A DNA stretch of 58,694 bases, taken from Clostridiaceae bacterium. GTDB lineage: Bacteria > Bacillota > Clostridia > DSM-8532. A model generated the notes under the pieces. The model ran no database searches. It was not told the origin of the DNA and saw only the letters and a program-made list of their open reading frames with translations. Location: contig JAAYPS010000020.1 of NCBI GenBank assembly GCA_012519655.1, positions 1-58,694 on the forward strand, written 5' to 3'. This document shows positions 35,141 through 48,797 of the stretch, piece by piece. Positions within the stretch are counted from its first letter, which is position 1. Each line of letters starts with the position of its first letter. Made by a program: the position numbers and the translations under genes.

Positions 35141-36985
35141 ATGAAAAAACGTTTTTGGCGAATAATGGTTGCTGCAGTATTTTTTACTGTAGCCAAAGTA
35201 AATAATTTAAACATTGAATGGTTAAATACTGTTCTTTACTTAATTAGTTATACAATTGCAGGTGGAGATATTATTGTCCAGGCATTTAAAAATATTGCCA
35301 GAGGCAAAGTTTTTGATGAAAACTTTTTAATGACTATTGCTACAGTTGGTGCAATATTAATAAGTGAATATGCAGAAGGTATTGCAGTAATGCTCTTTTT
35401 CCAGGTTGGTGAGCTTTTTCAAGACTATGGAGTTAATAAATCAAGAAAATCCATTGCCAATCTAATGAACATAAGACCTGAGTTTGCCACTGTTAAAAGG
35501 GGAGAAGAGCTTATAACAATGGACCCGGATGAAGTTAAGGTTGGAGACATTATTGTAATTAAAGCAGGAGAAAGAGTACCTCTTGATGCCATTGTTATTG
35601 AAGGGAACTCCATGGTTGATACTTCTGCCCTAACTGGTGAATCCATCCCGCGGACAGTAGAGGCAGGAAATGAGATTTTAAGTGGTTGTATTAATGTTAA
35701 CGGGGTTATTACAGCTGAAGTTACTAAGGAATATGAAGAATCCACAGTAAGTAAAATTCTTGATTTAGTGGAGAATGCCAGTAGCAGAAAATCACATTCA
35801 GAAAGATTTATTACCAGGTTTGCTAAATACTACACCCCGGTCGTTGTAACTCTCGCAGCTTTATTAGCTATTGTTCCTCCACTTGTTATTAGTGGAGAAA
35901 CCTATAGTGATTGGATATATAGAGCATTATCGTTTCTTGTGGTTTCTTGTCCATGCGCACTTGTTTTATCCGTACCGTTAACCTTCTTCAATGGGATAGG
36001 TGGGGCGTCCAAAAAAGGAATTTTGGTAAAAGGGAGCAACTATTTAGAAGCTCTTGCTAAAACTGAGGTTATTGTTTTTGATAAGACAGGAACATTGACA
36101 AAGGGTGTTTTTAATGTACAAGAAATTAACTCTGATGGTATTTCACAAGAGGAGTTATTAGAGTTGACAGCTTATGCAGAAAGTTACTCCAATCATCCTA
36201 TTTCTAAGTCGATACTTAGAGCCTATGGAAAGGAAATTGATCATAATAAGGTTATTGATGTGGAAGAAATATCAGGACATGGTGTTAGTGCAACAGTGGG
36301 CGGTAAAGAGATTTTAGCTGGTAATGCAAAGCTTATGAAAAAAATGAATATTACTTTTACTGATGTGGAATCAATTGGTACAGTTGTTCATGTTGCAGTG
36401 GACGAAAAATATGTTGGATATATTCTAATTGCAGATGAAATTAAGGATGATTCAGCACAAGCCATTAAAGAAATTAAAGCAACTAATGTAAAGCAAACAG
36501 TAATGCTAACTGGTGATAGAAAAAATGTTGCTGAAGATGTAGCATCCCAACTAAACCTTGATAAGGTTTATGCTCAGTTATTGCCAGTAGATAAGGTTGA
36601 AAAGGTTGAGGAATTACTATTACAAAAGTCTGAAAAAGGAAAGTTAGCTTTTGTGGGTGATGGTATTAATGATGCCCCGGTTTTGGCCCGTGCAGATATT
36701 GGTATAGCAATGGGTGGACTAGGCTCAGATGCCGCAATTGAGGCAGCCGATATAGTCCTTATGACTGATGAACCTTCCAAGATTGTAACAGCTATGAAAG
36801 TTGCTAAGAAGACTTTAAGGATCTCAAACGAAAATATAGTATTTGCTATAGGCATAAAAGTAGCTGTGCTCATTCTAAGTGCTATAGGTGTGACTACTAT
36901 GTGGGCAGCAATATTTGCAGATGTAGGAGTGACTATTTTAGCAGTACTAAATTCTTTCAGAGCGCTTAATGTTAAGAGTGTATAG
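35141..36985 (+). CDS. Heavy-metal P1B-type ATPase (Cd/Zn/Pb efflux)
   Basis: A 614-residue membrane pump. Features are the membrane metal-site motif SCPCALVLSVP (CPC), phosphorylation motif DKTGTLTKG, the TGES actuator loop (ALTGES), the HP-type motif (NHPISKSI), and the hinge GDGINDAPVLARADIG. CPC followed by LSVPLTFFNGIGGASKKGILVKG is typical of the CadA/ZntA class rather than copper pumps. No N-terminal metal-binding (CxxC) domain is present, so it is a short version. An ATG at 35114 would overlap the repressor gene; the one at 35141 has GGAG seven bases upstream and is preferred. It exports metal from the cytoplasm under ArsR control. Confidence 0.93.
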   Translation: MKKRFWRIMVAAVFFTVAKVNNLNIEWLNTVLYLISYTIAGGDIIVQAFKNIARGKVFDENFLMTIATVGAILISEYAEGIAVMLFFQVGELFQDYGVNKSRKSIANLMNIRPEFATVKRGEELITMDPDEVKVGDIIVIKAGERVPLDAIVIEGNSMVDTSALTGESIPRTVEAGNEILSGCINVNGVITAEVTKEYEESTVSKILDLVENASSRKSHSERFITRFAKYYTPVVVTLAALLAIVPPLVISGETYSDWIYRALSFLVVSCPCALVLSVPLTFFNGIGGASKKGILVKGSNYLEALAKTEVIVFDKTGTLTKGVFNVQEINSDGISQEELLELTAYAESYSNHPISKSILRAYGKEIDHNKVIDVEEISGHGVSATVGGKEILAGNAKLMKKMNITFTDVESIGTVVHVAVDEKYVGYILIADEIKDDSAQAIKEIKATNVKQTVMLTGDRKNVAEDVASQLNLDKVYAQLLPVDKVEKVEELLLQKSEKGKLAFVGDGINDAPVLARADIGIAMGGLGSDAAIEAADIVLMTDEPSKIVTAMKVAKKTLRISNENIVFAIGIKVAVLILSAIGVTTMWAAIFADVGVTILAVLNSFRALNVKSV

Positions 36986-37006
36986 CAATTGTTTCTCATA
37001 GAATTT

Positions 37007-37091
37007 ACTCAAGTTTATCAGTTCTCTTTTTATAACTGTATAAATATTATCATATGTTCTCCTTGAATCCACTTAAGCTTATCAGTTCCTT
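37007..37091. repeat. Two degenerate direct repeats after the ATPase gene
   Basis: ACTCAAGTTTATCAGTTC (from 37007) recurs as ACTTAAGCTTATCAGTTC (from about 37071), spaced 64-65 bases. It lies in the 426-base gap before galU. Meaning unknown. Confidence 0.5.
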
Positions 37092-37186
37092 TAGAAATCT
37101 CTGATCTATATAGACTGCGATGAATGAAGACCCAATTAATAAGCCACTTAGATGCAAGGCGTAGATTATCGATGAAATTTGTTTTG

Positions 37187-37215
37187 TTGATAATTACATA
37201 AAATTAACATACAAT
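37187..37215 (+). promoter_or_regulatory. Probable galU promoter
   Basis: TTGATA (37187-37192), a 17-base spacer and TACAAT (37210-37215): each box differs from consensus at one position. It predicts a 5' leader of about 190 bases. The leader holds an imperfect stem GTTAC/GTAAC with ACTT/AAGT inside (37260-37304) and a CCATC-GATGG hairpin (about 37327-37340) that has no T-run. Confidence 0.65.
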
Positions 37216-37411
37216 ATATTTAGTTAAAGCTATTATATTAATGATTAGCATATTGCGATGTTACATATTTTGTAGCAACTTATCTTTTTGAGAACAAGTG
37301 TAACGAAACAAAACGAGAAGTTCCCCATCTTTTAGGATGGTGGAGTACGTCACATAATAAGATTGAATTTACAACATAATAATATGAGAAATAATACTGG
37401 AGGTAATTAAT

Positions 37412-38278
37412 ATGAAGGTACATAAGGCCATCATACCTGCGGCAGGACTTGGAACAAGGTTTTTACCTGCAACAAAGGCACAGCCAAAAGAGATGCTACC
37501 CATTGTAGATAAGCCTACAATACAATTTATTGTCGAGGAAGCAGTTGCATCAGGCATAGAAGATATCATAATTGTTACAGGTAGAAACAAACGCGCAATA
37601 GAGGATCATTTTGATAAATCATATGAGTTAGAGGAAGTGCTGGAAAAGACCAATAAAGAAGAGTTACTTGCTTTGGTTAGAGATATTTCAAATCTGGTAA
37701 ATATCCATTATATTCGCCAGAAGGAACCAAAGGGCTTGGGGCATGCAATATATTGTGCTAAGGCTTTCATAGGCAACGAGCCATTCGCTGTGTTGCTAGG
37801 TGATGATATTGTAAAATCAGATGTTCCATGCCTAAAACAGCTTATTGATATTTATGACAAATACAGGACAACTGTTCTTGGAGTACAAAGAGTACCTCAA
37901 GAGGATGTATCAAAATACGGAATTGTAGCGGGACGACAAGTGGATGACAGAGTTTTTAAAGTAACCGATATGATAGAAAAGCCCGAGATAGATGAAGCAC
38001 CATCCAATATAGCTATTTTAGGGAGATATATAATATCACCTTCAATATTCTCATACCTGGAAAATGTATCACCCGGCAAAAATGGAGAAATCCAGCTTAC
38101 CGATGCTCTAAAAGACATGATGCATCATGAAACTATGTATGCCTATGATTTCATAGGCAGAAGATATGATGTGGGGAATAAAATGGGCTTTTTGCAGGCG
38201 ACAGTTGAGTTCGCTCTTGATAGGGATGACTTAAGGGATGAATTTAGTTCTTGGTTAAAGCAAATTGTTAAGGATTAA
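37412..38278 (+). CDS. galU: UTP-glucose-1-phosphate uridylyltransferase
   Basis: A 288-residue enzyme (GalU/GtaB) that makes UDP-glucose from UTP and glucose-1-phosphate, for cell-wall polymers, glycolipids and sugar interconversion. The nucleotide-binding N-terminus AAGLGTRFLPATKAQPKEML is intact, as are VDKPTIQFIVEEAV, the GDDIV metal motif near residue 131 and the IEKP motif near 189. Length is normal. The ATG follows TGGAGG at good spacing. It is a single gene between the metal-pump operon and the ATP synthase operon. Confidence 0.96.
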   Translation: MKVHKAIIPAAGLGTRFLPATKAQPKEMLPIVDKPTIQFIVEEAVASGIEDIIIVTGRNKRAIEDHFDKSYELEEVLEKTNKEELLALVRDISNLVNIHYIRQKEPKGLGHAIYCAKAFIGNEPFAVLLGDDIVKSDVPCLKQLIDIYDKYRTTVLGVQRVPQEDVSKYGIVAGRQVDDRVFKVTDMIEKPEIDEAPSNIAILGRYIISPSIFSYLENVSPGKNGEIQLTDALKDMMHHETMYAYDFIGRRYDVGNKMGFLQATVEFALDRDDLRDEFSSWLKQIVKD

Positions 38279-38310
38279 TCCATGAACATCAAAAACACAC
38301 CATTAACAGA

Positions 38311-38339
38311 TTGCGTGATAAAAATTATTATGTTAATAT
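38311..38339 (+). promoter_or_regulatory. Possible promoter of the ATP synthase operon
   Basis: TTGCGT (38311-38316), a 17-base spacer and TAATAT (38334-38339). The -35 matches at only three positions. It is the best candidate in the 142-base gap between galU and the first atp gene. Confidence 0.4.
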
Positions 38340-38420
38340 ACAGTTTATATTACAGATTTAATATACAAAAGGTTTCTTGAACAATATATATTTGAAGTAA
38401 TATAGCGAAGAGGATGCATT

Positions 38421-38648
38421 TTGAGTAAGCAGAATGATGACAACAAAAAATTCAGAGAGAATAAAACTCTGCGTGCTTTGGCACAATTTTCGCAGATAGG
38501 ATTTACTTTAGCAGCGTCTATATTTGTTGGTGTATTATTAGGCAAGTTATTAGATGACTTGTTGGGTACTACACCATGGTTACTTTTCATATTTTCTTTA
38601 CTGGGTGTGGGCGCTGCATTAAAATCAGTATTCAATATATCAAGATGA
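38421..38648 (+). CDS. atpZ: AtpZ/AtpI-family small membrane protein
   Basis: A 75-residue protein with two membrane helices (about 27-42 and 52-68), a polar Asn/Lys/Asp-rich start, and the family GVLLGKLLDDLLGTTPWLLF segment. Members of this family (PF09527) sit at the front of atp operons and are thought to help with Mg2+/Ca2+ handling or Fo assembly. The start is TTG, preceded by AGAGGA six bases upstream. It is the first gene of the ten-gene ATP synthase operon. Confidence 0.85.
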   Translation: MSKQNDDNKKFRENKTLRALAQFSQIGFTLAASIFVGVLLGKLLDDLLGTTPWLLFIFSLLGVGAALKSVFNISR

Positions 38649-38687
38649 CGATCGGATAATAAAAGATAATTAAGGAAGAGAGAATGT

Positions 38688-39080
38688 ATGAAGTTATCTG
38701 ACTTAGCCAAGCGAATGATTATTTCAATATTAGTTATATCGGTGGTATGCCTTATAGGTTCAATAATTTACCACCGCTCTTTTGCCTTTCTTCCCTTTTT
38801 GTTTGGCACAATTATTGGCGTCGCAGTTAGCATATTTAAAGTTTTTCTACTAGAGAATGCAGTGGACAAAGCTCTAACAATGGATAAAAATGCTGCAGTA
38901 AAATATATCACGGCTCAGTATTTTCTCAGGATGCTGGTTTCTGGCGTTGCGTTGGTAATAGGCGCACTTGTACCAAAAATTAGTTTATGGGGTGTAGCAG
39001 CTGGTGTATTAGCGTTTCCGCTTGCTACTTATCGTGAAAAGTATATATCAAAGAGAAATGGAAAGAGCGAAGCGAGTTGA
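38688..39080 (+). CDS. atpI: ATP synthase protein I
   Basis: A 130-residue membrane protein with four hydrophobic segments, matching the AtpI (Fo protein I) family. That family assists assembly of the c-ring but is not part of the finished enzyme. Features are the basic start KLSDLAKRMI and the late FLRMLVSGVALVIGALVPKI segment. It lies 39 bases after atpZ and 25 bases before atpB, in the usual order. Start ATG, with AAGGAAGAGAG upstream. Confidence 0.85.
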   Translation: MKLSDLAKRMIISILVISVVCLIGSIIYHRSFAFLPFLFGTIIGVAVSIFKVFLLENAVDKALTMDKNAAVKYITAQYFLRMLVSGVALVIGALVPKISLWGVAAGVLAFPLATYREKYISKRNGKSEAS

Positions 39081-39105
39081 CTTACAACAAAGAAGGTGAT
39101 TAGAC

Positions 39106-39783
39106 TTGTTAGACATAAAGAATTATTGGGTTATTGAAATCGCGGGAGTAGAAGTTTGGATAACTGAATCAATTTTTAATACTTGGATTATTATGGCGAT
39201 TTTGATTACCATAGCAATCATTGCACGAATAAAGCTAAGAAACTTTAAGGAAATCCCCACAGGTTTTCAAAATCTAATAGAAGCAGGTGTGGAGCTTTTC
39301 GATGACATCGTCACAGGCGCCATGGGTAACAAACTCTCTTATGTGGCCCCGTGGTTTTTTATGGTGTTTGTGTTTGTTTTCTCATCAAGTTTATTTAGTG
39401 CTTTTGGTCTCAGGGCACCAACAGCAGATTTTGCAACTACATTTGCTCTGTCTATGGTTACTTTTCTGATGATGATTTTCATGGGTCTAAGGCACCGGAA
39501 AGGAAAATTCCTAAAGAGTTTGTTTGAACCAAACTTTGTCTTTTTCCCAATAAACTTGATTGGTGAGCTGGCAAAGCCAGTATCATTAAGCTTTAGGCTT
39601 TTCGGTAATGTCCTGTCAGGTACTATTATTTTGACACTTTGGTATGCACTTACCCCCAGGATATTTCAAATAGGTATTCCTGCAGCGTTTCACGCGTTCT
39701 TTGATGCGGTAATAGGATTTTTACAAACGTATATTTTTGTTATCATAAGTCTTATGTATATTAAGGAAGCAGCAGATGGGTAA
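39106..39783 (+). CDS. atpB: ATP synthase subunit a
   Basis: A 225-residue membrane protein forming the ion half-channels next to the c-ring. The essential Arg lies in LSFRLFGNVLSG, with the next conserved stretch TIILTLWYAL. The last helix includes FDAVIGFLQTYIFVIISLMYI with the conserved Gln-Thr-Tyr-Ile-Phe. About five membrane helices are visible. The start is TTG with GAAGGTG eight bases upstream. Length is a little short but within the range of clostridial subunits. Confidence 0.95.
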   Translation: MLDIKNYWVIEIAGVEVWITESIFNTWIIMAILITIAIIARIKLRNFKEIPTGFQNLIEAGVELFDDIVTGAMGNKLSYVAPWFFMVFVFVFSSSLFSAFGLRAPTADFATTFALSMVTFLMMIFMGLRHRKGKFLKSLFEPNFVFFPINLIGELAKPVSLSFRLFGNVLSGTIILTLWYALTPRIFQIGIPAAFHAFFDAVIGFLQTYIFVIISLMYIKEAADG

Positions 39784-39873
39784 TAATTAGAATAACAACC
39801 ATCAAGCATAGAACTAAAAACCATAATGAAAATATTAGAAATAAATAATAATGAGTTGACTGGAGGATTTTTT

Positions 39874-40149
39874 ATGGAACAAGGTTTAGCAACAATTATT
39901 AGTGCAGCACAAATTGGAGCTGCGATTGCACTTTTTAACGGAGCATTTACAACGTTTGGACAGGCTAAAATTGTAGCTCAAGCTATAGAATCTATGGCTA
40001 GGCAGCCTGAAGCAACAGATGATATACGGAGCACAATGTTTATTGGTATAGCTCTGGCAGAGACATCGGGTATTTATGGTCTCTTGGTTGCTATTATTAT
40101 GCTTTTTGCTAATCCACTTGTAAGTATTTACATTAATTTTGTAAGCTAG
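39874..40149 (+). CDS. atpE: ATP synthase subunit c
   Basis: A 91-residue hairpin protein that forms the rotor ring. The loop motif ARQPEA is standard. The ion-binding carboxylate is the Glu in ALAETSGIYG. A Gln sits nine residues before the Glu of ESMARQPEA, the position of Q32 in the Na+-dependent Ilyobacter enzyme. The hydroxyl residues after the carboxylate (Thr-Ser) and the Tyr five residues later also match the Na+ pattern. This suggests Na+ use, though several H+ enzymes share part of it. The true start is the ATG at 39874 with TGGAGG seven to eight bases upstream; an in-frame ATG at 39826 lacks one. Confidence 0.94.
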   Translation: MEQGLATIISAAQIGAAIALFNGAFTTFGQAKIVAQAIESMARQPEATDDIRSTMFIGIALAETSGIYGLLVAIIMLFANPLVSIYINFVS

Positions 40150-40227
40150 TTATTCTATATAGCTGTGTGAAGCGAATGATAATAATTGCTTCAGCTGTTA
40201 AGAAACGTGGAAAGGAGGTCATATGAA

Positions 40228-40769
40228 TTGAATAATGTGATTGTTTTGCTAACTCAATCTGTACCTGAAGGACGCGTATTTGCGTTAGATCAGCAAACTT
40301 TAATAAGCACTGGTATTCAAGTGCTCAATGGGATCATATTAGCAGTAGCACTTGGATTTATCCTTTATAAGCCTGTCAAGAAGTTTATGCAAGAGCGTAC
40401 AGATAGGATTCAAAGCAAAATCCATGACTCAGATTCAACTATGGCCAAGGCAAAGGAGCTAATAGCTGAGTATGAATATAAAATAAAGAATATAGATAAA
40501 GAATATGAAAAGGTGCTTCAAGAGGCTCGTATTAATGCTTCCAATGAGAGAAAGATTATTATACAAGAAGCTAATGAAGAGGCTGAAAGAATTAAGAAGC
40601 GTGCCGAAAGTATTATTGAAGCAGAACGGGAGCGTATCAAATTACAGACACGTCCCTATGTTATAGAACTTGCAACTCTTATAGCAGAGAATTATATTTC
40701 TCAAAATATTGATAAAGAAGAACAAGAAAAGCTTTTTAGTGATGCATTAGCCGAGTTGGAGGAAAGACA

Positions 40770-40782
<13 letters not shown>
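40228..40782 (+). CDS. atpF: ATP synthase subunit b
   Basis: A 184-residue stalk protein: one membrane helix near the N-terminus (about 31-47), then a long charged helix rich in Lys/Glu/Ala that dimerises and reaches up to the delta subunit. It has the expected family features without an obvious extension. The start is best placed at the TTG at 40228, with AAAGGAGG upstream. Between them lies ATGAATTGA, a two-codon reading frame whose TGA overlaps this TTG. An in-frame TTG at 40186 exists but has no SD. The last codons overlap the atpH start. Confidence 0.9.
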
Positions 40783-43056
<2,274 letters not shown>

Positions 43057-43068
43057 GGAGGCATTAAT

Positions 43069-45328
<2,260 letters not shown>

Positions 45329-45329
45329 T

Positions 45330-45797
45330 ATGTCTGAACAAGAGATTAAAACAAATGATAAAAAAATAAATCTAAATATAACTACCCCCCGTGGACTAAA
45401 GTTTGAAGAAAAGGCAGACATGGTTATCATGCGTTGTGTTGATGGAAAGTTAGGGGTACTCCCTGGTCATGAACCCATTAAAACCGCGCTGGGAGATGGA
45501 ACTTTGCAAATTATTAATGATGGTATTGAGAGAAAGCTTGCTGTATTCGGCGGTATAGTCGAGATAAAAGATAATACAGTCAATATATTTAGTACAATTG
45601 CTCAGCGTTTAGAGGAGATAGACTTAGAACGTGCTAAAGCAGATCTTGAAAGAGCAAAAGCAGCTATACAAGAGGATATCGACAAAATGCAGTTTGAAAA
45701 TTTACGTGCACTCATGTATCGTTCATTAATTCGTTTAGAAGTAGGTATGCATATGGAAGATGTTGACTATTTCGATGAAGGGGAAAATGGTGAATAA
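45330..45797 (+). CDS. atpC: ATP synthase subunit epsilon
   Basis: A 155-residue rotor subunit: beta-sandwich N-terminal domain (LNITTPRGLKFEEKADMVIM, then DGKLGVLPGHEPIKTAL) and a C-terminal helical hairpin rich in Ala/Glu/Lys/Arg, ending with a longer tail than the usual 135 residues (MHMEDVDYFDEGENGE). The extra length is partly an N-terminal extension of about 15 polar residues. The ATG at 45330 has AGGGTGG five bases upstream; a GTG nine bases earlier is less well placed. Last gene of the operon, followed by a strong terminator. Confidence 0.93.
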   Translation: MSEQEIKTNDKKINLNITTPRGLKFEEKADMVIMRCVDGKLGVLPGHEPIKTALGDGTLQIINDGIERKLAVFGGIVEIKDNTVNIFSTIAQRLEEIDLERAKADLERAKAAIQEDIDKMQFENLRALMYRSLIRLEVGMHMEDVDYFDEGENGE

Positions 45798-45864
45798 CTG
45801 TAAGGTAACCATAATTAATAAAACATGTCTATACAGCCAATGAAAGATAATTGTGAGCAATTGT

Positions 45865-45997
45865 AAGAAAACCATAAGAAATCAATCTTTTACCTACTAT
45901 AGAAAACCACAAGTAGTTAGTCTTAGTAATAAAGACAATAAGAAAACCGCAAGAAATTAGCATTAAGTACACAGACTATGGAAAACCGCAAGAAAAT
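45865..45997. repeat. Four short degenerate repeats after atpC
   Basis: GAAAACC(A/G)CAAGAAAT-like units at about 45867, 45902, 45942 and 45981, spaced 35-40 bases apart, between the atp operon and its terminator. Very A-rich. No coding or hairpin function is visible. Confidence 0.55.
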
Positions 45998-46018
45998 CTA
46001 CTTAATATGACATTTACA

Positions 46019-46051
46019 AAAAGGAAGCAAAGACAATGTCTGCTTCCTTTT
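46019..46051. terminator. Strong bidirectional terminator between atpC and mecA
   Basis: AAAAGGAAGC (46019-46028) pairs with GCTTCCTTTT (46042-46051), with a further inner AGAC/GTCT pair around AAT. Poly-A on the left and poly-T on the right suit termination from both the atp operon and the converging mecA gene. Confidence 0.9.
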
Positions 46052-46056
46052 AATTA

Positions 46057-46683
46057 CTAAATCATATCCGCCAAAACATCTATCGCACTATCCCCTATTA
46101 TCAGAGAACCATACTCGTTCAGGTACCCTTCAAAGAACAGGACATTTAAAACTCTATCACCATATTCCGACAATATGCTTTCAATTTTTGCAGGGTTGCG
46201 CTCCACATCATCCATGCGTTTGAGCACTAGATAATAAGAACCTTCGCATTGATATACAGAACTATCGCCAATGTATAAGTGTTTGAGGCGGTCACATAAA
46301 GCGCAGACGTCATCGAAGCTATCCATATTATATATCATCACTGTAGAACATATGCTGTTGGTCTTCTTTTTAATCTTTAGGTCGTTGCGTCTGTATCGGT
46401 TCTTAATGAACTTTTGAATAGATTCAAAATCGCCGTCGTCCTCAACCTTTGTAATTGTGATAACAAACCCTTGTTCAACGTCGGTTACTGCCTCAATACA
46501 TAATTGAGATTCATGAGTTTCAAACCCTAGTTCTAATTCAGCCTGTTCCATCAAATCCCAAAATAACTCCTGGGTTTCAGGACAGTTGTAATTAAAGGAG
46601 GATAGGTCGATGTCCCGCTCTTCAAGGTCATCAAATGTGACGAAGATGCGTATTTTGTTATCGTTGATTTTTTCAATTCTCAT
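46057..46683 (-). CDS. mecA: ClpC adaptor protein MecA (negative regulator of genetic competence family)
   Basis: A 208-residue adaptor. The N-terminal domain starts MRIEKINDNKIRIFVTFDDL and continues ERDIDLSSFNY, the substrate-binding MecA signature. The C-terminal domain (about 110-208), which binds ClpC, is more variable. In Bacillus, MecA delivers ComK and other proteins to ClpCP. I moved the start inward to the ATG at 46683, which has AGAGGA seven bases upstream; the longer ORF adds 31 residues with no support. It lies alone, converging on the atp operon. Confidence 0.88.
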   Translation of the reverse strand: MRIEKINDNKIRIFVTFDDLEERDIDLSSFNYNCPETQELFWDLMEQAELELGFETHESQLCIEAVTDVEQGFVITITKVEDDGDFESIQKFIKNRYRRNDLKIKKKTNSICSTVMIYNMDSFDDVCALCDRLKHLYIGDSSVYQCEGSYYLVLKRMDDVERNPAKIESILSEYGDRVLNVLFFEGYLNEYGSLIIGDSAIDVLADMI

Positions 46684-47037
46684 ATAAGTTTCCTCTGTAT
46701 TAAATATTTGGACATCAATGAATACTTTATCCTTAATACTATTATACTGTGAATTCATAATATTGAGAAGTACCAATTTATGAATATTTGATAAAGCATT
46801 AAGGATTCAAGTAATTCACACTTAATATATATATCATATTTCCCCATAAAACGAATGGTTAATCAAAAAGTTGGAACAATATATTGTAGCCCTTCAAGCT
46901 TGCGGCGTGTATCCACCATATAGCTCACCCATAAAGCTATGTGTATATTAGTCTTGAAAATAAAAAATATTCCATACATATTAAATTTGGTGTATAATAA
47001 TGAGAAATAATATTTTGTGGATCTTTAGTAGGTTTTT
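46684..47037. other. Intergenic region between mecA and maf
   Basis: About 350 AT-rich bases between two divergent genes. TATAAT at 46993-46998, 40 bases before maf, is a possible -10 box, without a recognisable -35. I see no gene, repeat or riboswitch here. Confidence 0.5.
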
Positions 47038-47634
47038 ATGAAACAATTGATATTGGCTTCACAATCTCCTAGACGTAAGATGTTACTTAATCAGATAGGA
47101 GTTAAATTTGAGACTTTTCCTTCTAACATCGAAGAAAAAGTGCCGGATAATACCGAACCTGAGAATTATGTTCGTTTACTTTCACAAAGAAAGGCGACTA
47201 GTGTAAAAGAACAGCTTTGTCAAAACGGGCGTGATTCCTTTGTTGTTCTTGCAGCAGATACTATAGTAGTTTTTGAACAAATGATTCTTGAAAAACCTAT
47301 AGATGAAAATGATGCTTTTAATATGCTGGAGATGCTCTCTGATAAATGGCATGAAGTAATTACAGGTGTTACAGTTATAGACAGTATATCGGGGCAAGAG
47401 CTTACTCATGTTGAAAGAACAAGAGTAAAAATCGGAAGGCTTACTTCGAAGACTATAAGAAATTACATAAAAACCCAAGAACCTCTCGATAAAGCAGGCG
47501 CTTATGGAATTCAGGGAATAGGGGCTTTGTTGGTTGAGAAAATTGAAGGCTGTTATTATAATGTGGTAGGACTTCCTTTATATAGTGTGTCCACCGTATT
47601 ACAGCAATTCGGAATAAAGACTATTTTAGAATAG
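47038..47634 (+). CDS. maf: Maf-like nucleotide pyrophosphatase
   Basis: A 198-residue enzyme of the Maf/YhdE family, which hydrolyses dTTP, UTP and related or modified nucleotides and is linked to septum control. The family opening [18 protein letters not shown] is clear, with the catalytic Asp in [18 protein letters not shown] and [30 protein letters not shown] near the end. Length is standard. Its position at the head of the mre-min block is typical of Clostridia, although radC, often found next, is absent. The SD is weak (TAGG). Confidence 0.95.
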   Translation: MKQLILASQSPRRKMLLNQIGVKFETFPSNIEEKVPDNTEPENYVRLLSQRKATSVKEQLCQNGRDSFVVLAADTIVVFEQMILEKPIDENDAFNMLEMLSDKWHEVITGVTVIDSISGQELTHVERTRVKIGRLTSKTIRNYIKTQEPLDKAGAYGIQGIGALLVEKIEGCYYNVVGLPLYSVSTVLQQFGIKTILE

Positions 47635-47695
47635 GCAAAATAATATAGCTTTAAAGGGACAAAAAATTCACAATACTCAGGAAGGGAAGAAGACG

Positions 47696-48712
47696 ATGTT
47701 TACGAAAGATATGGGGATAGATTTAGGTACTGCCAACACCTTAGTACATTTGAAGGGGAAAGGTATTGTTATACGAGAGCCTTCAGTGGTGGCAATTAAC
47801 AACAACACAGGTCAAGTATTATCTGTAGGTATTGAAGCAAAAAATATGATAGGACGAACCCCTGGCAACATAACTGCAATCAGACCGATGAAAGACGGTG
47901 TAATTGCAGACTTTCAGGTAACCCAGGGTATGCTGAGATATTTCATACGTAAAACAGTAGGGAATAACATGCTTTTAAAAACAAGGGTAGTAGTTTGTGT
48001 TCCCTCGGGAGTAACAGAAGTAGAAAAAAGAGCAGTTATTGATGCTACACTTCAAGCAGGTGCAAAAGAGGCATATATGATTGAAGAACCTATGGCAGCG
48101 GCAATAGGTGCAAATCTTCCTGTGGAGGAACCTACAGGGAGCATGGTTGTCGACATAGGCGGTGGTACCAGTGAAGTGGCGGTTATATCACTAGGTGGAA
48201 TTGTAGTAAGCAGATCGCTAAGAATTGCTGGAGATGAATTGGATGATGCTATTGTCCATTATGTAAAAAAGGAATATAATTTAATGATAGGGGAGCGAAC
48301 TGCTGAGGATATAAAAATAAAAGTGGGCTCAGCTTACCAGTTAGAAGAGGAAACTAGTCACACAATTTCTGGACGCGATTTGGTAACGGGACTTCCTAAG
48401 GACCTTGTTATAACTTCAGAGGAGATAAGGTTAGCTTTAGAAGAACCCATAAATTCAATTGTTGATTCGATAAAATTCACTTTAGAGAAAACCCCGCCAG
48501 AGCTTGCATCAGACGTAATGGAAAAAGGAATAATGCTTACTGGTGGTGGAGCTCTACTGAAGGGTTTGGATCAATTAATCCATAAAGAGACTGGTATACA
48601 TGTAAATATTGCAGAATGTCCACTTGATTGTGTGGTACTTGGAACTGGTAGGGTTTTAGACGAGATAGAAACTTTGAAAAATGTATTAGTTACCTCGAAT
48701 AAAGGCAGATAA
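47696..48712 (+). CDS. mreB: Rod shape-determining protein MreB
   Basis: A 338-residue bacterial actin that guides peptidoglycan synthesis along the cylinder. Actin-fold motifs are [18 protein letters not shown] (phosphate 1), [20 protein letters not shown] (phosphate 2) and the adenosine motif [16 protein letters not shown]. Length is normal. The ATG follows GGAAGGGAAGA. It starts the mreBCD group and is followed by an 85-base gap before mreC. Confidence 0.97.
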   Translation: MFTKDMGIDLGTANTLVHLKGKGIVIREPSVVAINNNTGQVLSVGIEAKNMIGRTPGNITAIRPMKDGVIADFQVTQGMLRYFIRKTVGNNMLLKTRVVVCVPSGVTEVEKRAVIDATLQAGAKEAYMIEEPMAAAIGANLPVEEPTGSMVVDIGGGTSEVAVISLGGIVVSRSLRIAGDELDDAIVHYVKKEYNLMIGERTAEDIKIKVGSAYQLEEETSHTISGRDLVTGLPKDLVITSEEIRLALEEPINSIVDSIKFTLEKTPPELASDVMEKGIMLTGGGALLKGLDQLIHKETGIHVNIAECPLDCVVLGTGRVLDEIETLKNVLVTSNKGR

Positions 48713-48797
48713 TCAACTGCCTTACCAAAAAGAATCGCAATTAGGCGCATTATACGCTAAACTCATTGGAATATAAAAATGTGGAAGGGGTCTACCT

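Noticed and set aside
37324-37340. Remnant of an IS605-type element near galU
   Set aside because: The CCATC/GATGG hairpin resembles ends of such elements, but there is no tnpA or tnpB and no second end.
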